The position numbers and the translations under genes were made by a program. From Microcaldota archaeon (GTDB taxonomy: Archaea > Micrarchaeota > Micrarchaeia > Micrarchaeales > CABMGC01), in NCBI GenBank assembly GCA_027345185.1, contig DAHWIK010000009.1:1-42291 (forward strand): a DNA stretch of 42,291 bases, in the 5' to 3' direction. Position 1 is the first letter of the stretch. Every line of letters begins with the position of its first letter. Shown piece after piece: positions 38,271-42,291 of the stretch. Under the pieces are notes generated by a model. It did no database searches, was not told where the DNA came from, and saw only the letters and a list, made by a program, of their open reading frames with translations.

Positions 38271-38375
38271 TGCAGGGGAAGGGATTTGAACCCTCGAAGG
38301 CGCTAAGCCACAGGATCTTAAGTCCTGCGCGTTTTTCTGTGGCTGAACTGCCAGACCAGACTCTGCCACCCCTGC
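38271..38375 (-). tRNA. tRNA-Leu (anticodon UAA) with ~19-nt D-loop insertion
   Basis: GCAGGGG/CCCCTGC acceptor, anticodon arm CAGGA-CTTAAGA-TCCTG, variable arm GGC/GCC, T-arm GAGGG-TTCAAAT-CCCTT; D-region about 19 nt longer than in tRNA-Leu(CAA). Confidence 0.85.
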
Positions 38376-38378
38376 ACG

Positions 38379-39116
38379 TTAAGCATACATAGATGGACCA
38401 GTAGCCTCGTCCTGGGCCTTGGTGTAGTGTTCTGGGGTCTCCTTCATTTTCTTGAGCATCTCACGCATCTTTGCCTCCACCACTTTGGCCTCTTCCTCCA
38501 AATCCTTGAGGTCTATGTCTATGTCTATCAACTTGTTTAACCCCATTATTGCTATCTCAGCGTACTTAGGATCCATCAGCTGCGGGTTTACTTCTACCAG
38601 TATGTTCATTGACTCGACCTTGAACTGGCTTGAATTTGTCATGAGCACAGCGCCTACTCCGGCGACAACACCCTCTGTTATTGTTTTGAGCCCGAGTTTT
38701 GAAGCCTTCTTTATGACATTTGGGTCCGGAGAGGTAATGTAAGCCACACCGGATGGCTTTGTGGACGGCATCCCGCTTATAGATATTGTCTTTGCTACTC
38801 CGTTCTTTCTTACGAATGCTAGCAGCTCCCTTGAGAGCTCAAACACCACGTTGGCAGGTATCACGAATTCAGACATAGCCACTACAAGCTTGTACTTGTC
38901 ATCCTTGTATATCCTAGCCGGAAACATGGGGACTCCGTAATGTATGGCTGCTATGGGTGGGAACTCATTGCTTTCGATGTATCCTATGTATTCCATCTTC
39001 AGCTTCTCTATCATGTAGCTTCCTGCCATTGGACCAACTAGGCCCACTCCGGGGAAGGCGTCTATCAGAGTATAATCCTTCAGATCATAATTCTTGAACA
39101 GTTTAATTTCAATCAT
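38379..39116 (-). CDS. PAC2 family protein (proteasome assembly chaperone-like)
   Basis: LIDAFPGVGLVGPMAGSYMIEKLKMEYIGYIESNEFPPIA, VVAGVGAVLM; acidic coiled C-terminus. Confidence 0.9.
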   Translation of the reverse strand: MIEIKLFKNYDLKDYTLIDAFPGVGLVGPMAGSYMIEKLKMEYIGYIESNEFPPIAAIHYGVPMFPARIYKDDKYKLVVAMSEFVIPANVVFELSRELLAFVRKNGVAKTISISGMPSTKPSGVAYITSPDPNVIKKASKLGLKTITEGVVAGVGAVLMTNSSQFKVESMNILVEVNPQLMDPKYAEIAIMGLNKLIDIDIDLKDLEEEAKVVEAKMREMLKKMKETPEHYTKAQDEATGPSMYA

Positions 39117-39249
39117 TCAATCACATTAGAATTGCTCTGCTTATGTATTTAAACCAGATGCCCTCCCTCGTCCAGCTTGCATGTATTTTAATGTCGGAGA
39201 CACGACGATGAATATAAAAATGTATATGTAGCAATATTATCGTGATTAA

Positions 39250-39492
39250 ATGGCTGAAAGAGTAGGACGAGAACGCGTCCAGAGAGAAGACGGCTATCTT
39301 TACTTCCTTGGTAAGGATGGACATGTCTGGAAGACACCAATGAAGAACAACCCAAGAGGAAGAAAGGCAAAGGTAACAGACGAAAGAGTGCAGAGGCAGG
39401 ATGGGTTTCTATACTTCATAGACAAGTCTGGATACGTCGCAAGGACAAAGATGAACAGGAGGGGCAGAATGTCAAGAAAGTCAAGGAAATAA
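39250..39492 (+). CDS. Small basic protein with two tandem ~28-aa repeats
   Basis: RVQREDGYLYFLGKDGHVWKTPMKNN and RVQRQDGFLYFIDKSGYVARTKMNRR. Confidence 0.85.
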   Translation: MAERVGRERVQREDGYLYFLGKDGHVWKTPMKNNPRGRKAKVTDERVQRQDGFLYFIDKSGYVARTKMNRRGRMSRKSRK

Positions 39493-39547
39493 TTCCTTGA
39501 CTTTTTTCTTTTTCTTTTTTTCTCTTTTTAATTTTATTTTTTTTTGT
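39493..39547 (+). terminator. Oligo-T intrinsic-type archaeal terminator
   Basis: Long T-rich run with several T5-T9 tracts immediately after the 39250-39492 stop codon. Confidence 0.75.
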
Positions 39548-39551
39548 TAGT

Positions 39552-40346
39552 TTAACCGTCATGAAGGCCTGGATATCTCCTTAACAGACCAATAAAGTCA
39601 TTTACCCTTCCGCTGAGACTGGATTGCTGTGACGCAAGATTCGCTACCAAGCCGTCCTTGTTGTGCTCCAAGAAGCCCTTTATTGTCCTTTTTGTGCGGA
39701 ATCCGTTTAGCGCGTATGACATGAATGCAAACTTTGCCCCGTCACGGTATTTTTCCTGCGAATCGCCGATATACTTACCCAGGCCGAGTGCTGTGTTAAG
39801 GAATCGTATCCTGTCGGACTCCTCGAGCTGCCTGAACTGCGAATATAGGGCAACGAAGTTTATCTCTGTCCTCAATCCACTGGTTATCTCTCCTATCCTT
39901 TTGGCTCCGTGATGGTGCCTCGCTACATATGACATGCTGAAGAACTCTGCTCCGCCTTCCGTGAAGGATTGCTCTGGGTGGCTTCGGTATTCATTAAGTA
40001 TCCCGTACCTGTCCTGATGAAAATGAAAAAACTCGTGTGCCAACACCCTGCGATTAGGCCAGTAGGCGTTTTTGATATATATGGTTCTATTGCTGTAGAA
40101 TGCAACACAGTCACCCTTGTAAAAGGGATCGTCATCATTTATTCTGATCTCAGGAAGGTCATGCAGTTCAATATGGAGACCCATTTTTGATGAATATCTC
40201 GCAACGCTGTAAAGGCTCTTTGCAATTTCTCTCTTCATAGTAATCTTTGCCTCATCACTTATCCATGGCGGATCAATGCTGATGATACCCTCTGCTAACT
40301 TGAGGAACTGCTTCTTGTGACTTGATTGCCTGATCATATGCAACAC
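39552..40346 (-). CDS. Putative zinc metallopeptidase-like protein (HExxH)
   Basis: LAHEFFHFHQD (HEFFH) with downstream EGGAEFF. Confidence 0.6.
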   Translation of the reverse strand: MLHMIRQSSHKKQFLKLAEGIISIDPPWISDEAKITMKREIAKSLYSVARYSSKMGLHIELHDLPEIRINDDDPFYKGDCVAFYSNRTIYIKNAYWPNRRVLAHEFFHFHQDRYGILNEYRSHPEQSFTEGGAEFFSMSYVARHHHGAKRIGEITSGLRTEINFVALYSQFRQLEESDRIRFLNTALGLGKYIGDSQEKYRDGAKFAFMSYALNGFRTKRTIKGFLEHNKDGLVANLASQQSSLSGRVNDFIGLLRRYPGLHDG

Positions 40347-40455
40347 TGAAGCTCTATGAATTCTTCATATTTATTGTTTTCCTTAGGTTTAACTGACTGT
40401 GATAATCTTTGCAGAAAAACCTTAAATATGGAAATCTGGATGAATATTTGATATA

Positions 40456-41376
40456 ATGTCGGGACCCAGAGTGTATTCGCTGCCTTTGCTGCACGGAGAC
40501 TCAGGAGAGTACATGAGAGTCAGGAGGAGCATAGAGACCGTAAGTAGGAGAGGAGAGATCGCAGTCGCATACGAATTCCCGAACAACGATGCCTCCAGAA
40601 GCTTCATGCGTGACGTGCTTGGCAGATCCGGCAGGACGCTAGGATCGGACATGGAGTCATTCATGGCGCAGATGCAGGTTAACGAAGACTATGCCGAGAA
40701 CGTGATGTCTAATATGTTTGAGCTCGACAGGGCAAAGCATCAGGGACTTGTCACAGCAATATATCCAATAGACATAGACCACACTACAGGAAAGCTGGTA
40801 GGGAGGAAGGAAGGCTTCATTCTTAAGGCTATAGCGGAAACACGCGCCATGGCAAAGCTTACAGATGCAATCATAGGCTTCAGTCTGTTTCCAGAAGTGG
40901 TCAGTCTTGTCAGGGAGGTTGCTTTGGCAAGGAAGGACGCCATAGACTTGAGGAATACGGAGATGAATGAGCAGGTCGGAATTATACTAGGCGCAGATGA
41001 TAGAAGCAGGTTGGTTCTCATGACAGGCGCATTGCACGTGCCAGGGCTCAAGAAGCTGCTTAGGGCTGACGGGACTGCAGTAGTGCAGCTTGAGGATCCG
41101 AAGAATGTTGCAGGAATATGGTGGCTTGCGCATACTGCGACACAGGAGGCGCTCAGGCTGAAGGGCAACAATGGAGAAAGCCTGAATAAGTATGCCCTTC
41201 TTCTCTCGATAATCACACTAAAGGCTGCAAAGGCTCCTGGAGACCTGACAGGCGAAGATATCCAGACGATAAATGGAGTCAGATCATCTGCAGAGGCAAG
41301 CCTCAGATACGAAGAGGCACAGAGATACTACAGGTGCGGATTCGATAACTCTATACCGATACTCGTAAGGAAATAG
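40456..41376 (+). CDS. Uncharacterised 306-aa protein
   Basis: Long coding ORF; LMTGALHVPGLKKLL motif; divergent promoter region upstream. Confidence 0.7.
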   Translation: MSGPRVYSLPLLHGDSGEYMRVRRSIETVSRRGEIAVAYEFPNNDASRSFMRDVLGRSGRTLGSDMESFMAQMQVNEDYAENVMSNMFELDRAKHQGLVTAIYPIDIDHTTGKLVGRKEGFILKAIAETRAMAKLTDAIIGFSLFPEVVSLVREVALARKDAIDLRNTEMNEQVGIILGADDRSRLVLMTGALHVPGLKKLLRADGTAVVQLEDPKNVAGIWWLAHTATQEALRLKGNNGESLNKYALLLSIITLKAAKAPGDLTGEDIQTINGVRSSAEASLRYEEAQRYYRCGFDNSIPILVRK

Positions 41377-41598
41377 GGCATATTTTTCGCAGTGGCGGTG
41401 AACATAATTAGCCATAGTTAAATGATTGACGGACCATACAACGTCCTTTAATAATGGTGTTCTAGAACCGTTAGCCATTGTTGGTAACTATGGCAAACAT
41501 GATGAAAGACCGCTCAAGAGAGTATGCATTGTTCGCTGCGAGGCGCTTCGTTCCGGTAGATAGCATATCGCTGGAAAGGGCAAATAATGAACCGCGTC

Positions 41599-41904
41599 CT
41601 AGAGCCGCCCGAGTCTCTTTAGATACTCTGTCCTCTTGCCGTCTTTATCCTTTGCTATGCGCCTGAGTCTCCGTGCAGCATCAAGGGCCTGATTTTTTAC
41701 CTCGGGGTTATATCTGCTTATAATTGCTAAATTTGTGAGGGTCTTCGCTGCGTCGCTGAAGTACTTCTTCCATAAATGCTCGCCCTCTTTTCCACCTTCG
41801 TGTGAGATCCTGAAGCCCTCCAGTATGCGGTAGTTGGCTAGGTCTATAAGTATTTTCTGCCTGTTTGTGAGATATTCTGCTTCTATTATCTTCTTGACAG
41901 CCAT
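41599..41904 (-). CDS. Uncharacterised 101-aa protein
   Basis: Coding-like charged helical ORF; start codon lies 3-4 nt from the end of an IS605-type element. Confidence 0.6.
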   Translation of the reverse strand: MAVKKIIEAEYLTNRQKILIDLANYRILEGFRISHEGGKEGEHLWKKYFSDAAKTLTNLAIISRYNPEVKNQALDAARRLRRIAKDKDGKRTEYLKRLGRL

Positions 41905-41917
41905 ATGGTGACATCCT

Positions 41918-41938
41918 CCAACGACTAAAGGCCGTTGG
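41918..41938. repeat. Terminal hairpin ccaacg...cgttgg of the IS605-type right end
   Basis: Inverted repeat overlapping the tnpB stop codon; a second hairpin (ccctgc-attt-gcaggg) at 41943-41958. Confidence 0.75.
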
Positions 41939-42291
41939 CTTCCCCTGCATTTGCAGGGTATGTTCTCAGTTCTTCGGGTCCGTTTGCATTCCCTGTTGAA
42001 ATGTATTGGCGATTCTCTCCCTGAGCGTGACTTTGGGAGTGTCCCTCCCTAGCCCTTTTGAGTATGTTTATTGATGCATTTATGTCCCTGTCCAACTGCA
42101 TGCCGCATCTGTTGCAGTCGTATTCCCTTATGGATAGCGGCATGTCCATTATGCTGCCGCAGTTGCTGCATTCCTTTGAGGTGTTTCTTGGATCTACCTT
42201 TATTACCTTCATACCAGCACTTTCAGCCTTGTATGAAAGCATTTGGATGAATCTGTTCCATGAAGCGTTCTGTATTGACTGTGCGAGATTG
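41925..42291 (-). CDS. tnpB: RNA-guided nuclease/transposase-associated TnpB, C-terminal part (incomplete at window edge)
   Basis: QSIQNASWNRFIQMLSYKAESAGMKVIKVDPRNTSKECSNCGSIMDMPLSIREYDCNRCGMQLDRDINASINILKRA: zinc ribbon and the third RuvC aspartate region. Confidence 0.93.
   Translation of the reverse strand, partial: NLAQSIQNASWNRFIQMLSYKAESAGMKVIKVDPRNTSKECSNCGSIMDMPLSIREYDCNRCGMQLDRDINASINILKRAREGHSQSHAQGENRQYISTGNANGPEELRTYPANAGEANGL

Larger units (their letters stand above)
41908..42291 (-). mobile_element. 3' part of an IS200/IS605 (IS1341-type) element, cut by the window edge
   Basis: TnpB C-terminus plus terminal sequence (reverse complement CCAACGGCCTTTAGTCGTTGGAGGATGTCAC), typical of these right ends. 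Confidence 0.8.

Noticed and set aside
1-42291. CRISPR array, rRNA, SRP RNA or RNase P RNA
   Set aside because: No regularly spaced repeats and no recognisable conserved cores were seen by eye; a covariance scan would be needed to exclude the RNAs

Overview
The window is gene-dense archaeal DNA, probably from a small-genome acidophile of the Micrarchaeota/DPANN type. That lineage is inferred from fibrillarin, class I LysRS, RtcB, PAC2, AT-rich TATA-like promoters and compact spacing; no search was run. Recognisable modules are: (1) a haem/respiration block (AhbD-like radical SAM, HemB, ferrochelatase, cytochrome b), with a malate:quinone-oxidoreductase-like enzyme further on; (2) a bacterial-type uvrB-uvrA-uvrC operon whose UvrC lacks the C-terminal HhH region; (3) a soluble PAS-type histidine kinase and a wHTH-REC-degenerate-GGDEF-like regulator; (4) fibrillarin, GH15, a GT4-type glycosyltransferase, RtcB, class I LysRS, ThiL, ThiE and PAC2; (5) five tRNA genes, of which both tRNA-Leu genes carry small insertions at unusual positions (about 15 nt in the T-loop, about 19 nt in the D-loop); (6) mobile or decaying DNA: a TnpB gene cut by the right window edge with its terminal hairpin, a decayed IS200-type TnpA with flanking hairpins, and a decayed gene next to tRNA-Leu(UAA). 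The strongest leads are the two interrupted tRNA-Leu genes, the haem/cytochrome block, the degenerate GGDEF-like regulator, the HhH-less UvrC and the TnpB end abutting a start codon. All calls were made by eye from the sequence and supplied translations.
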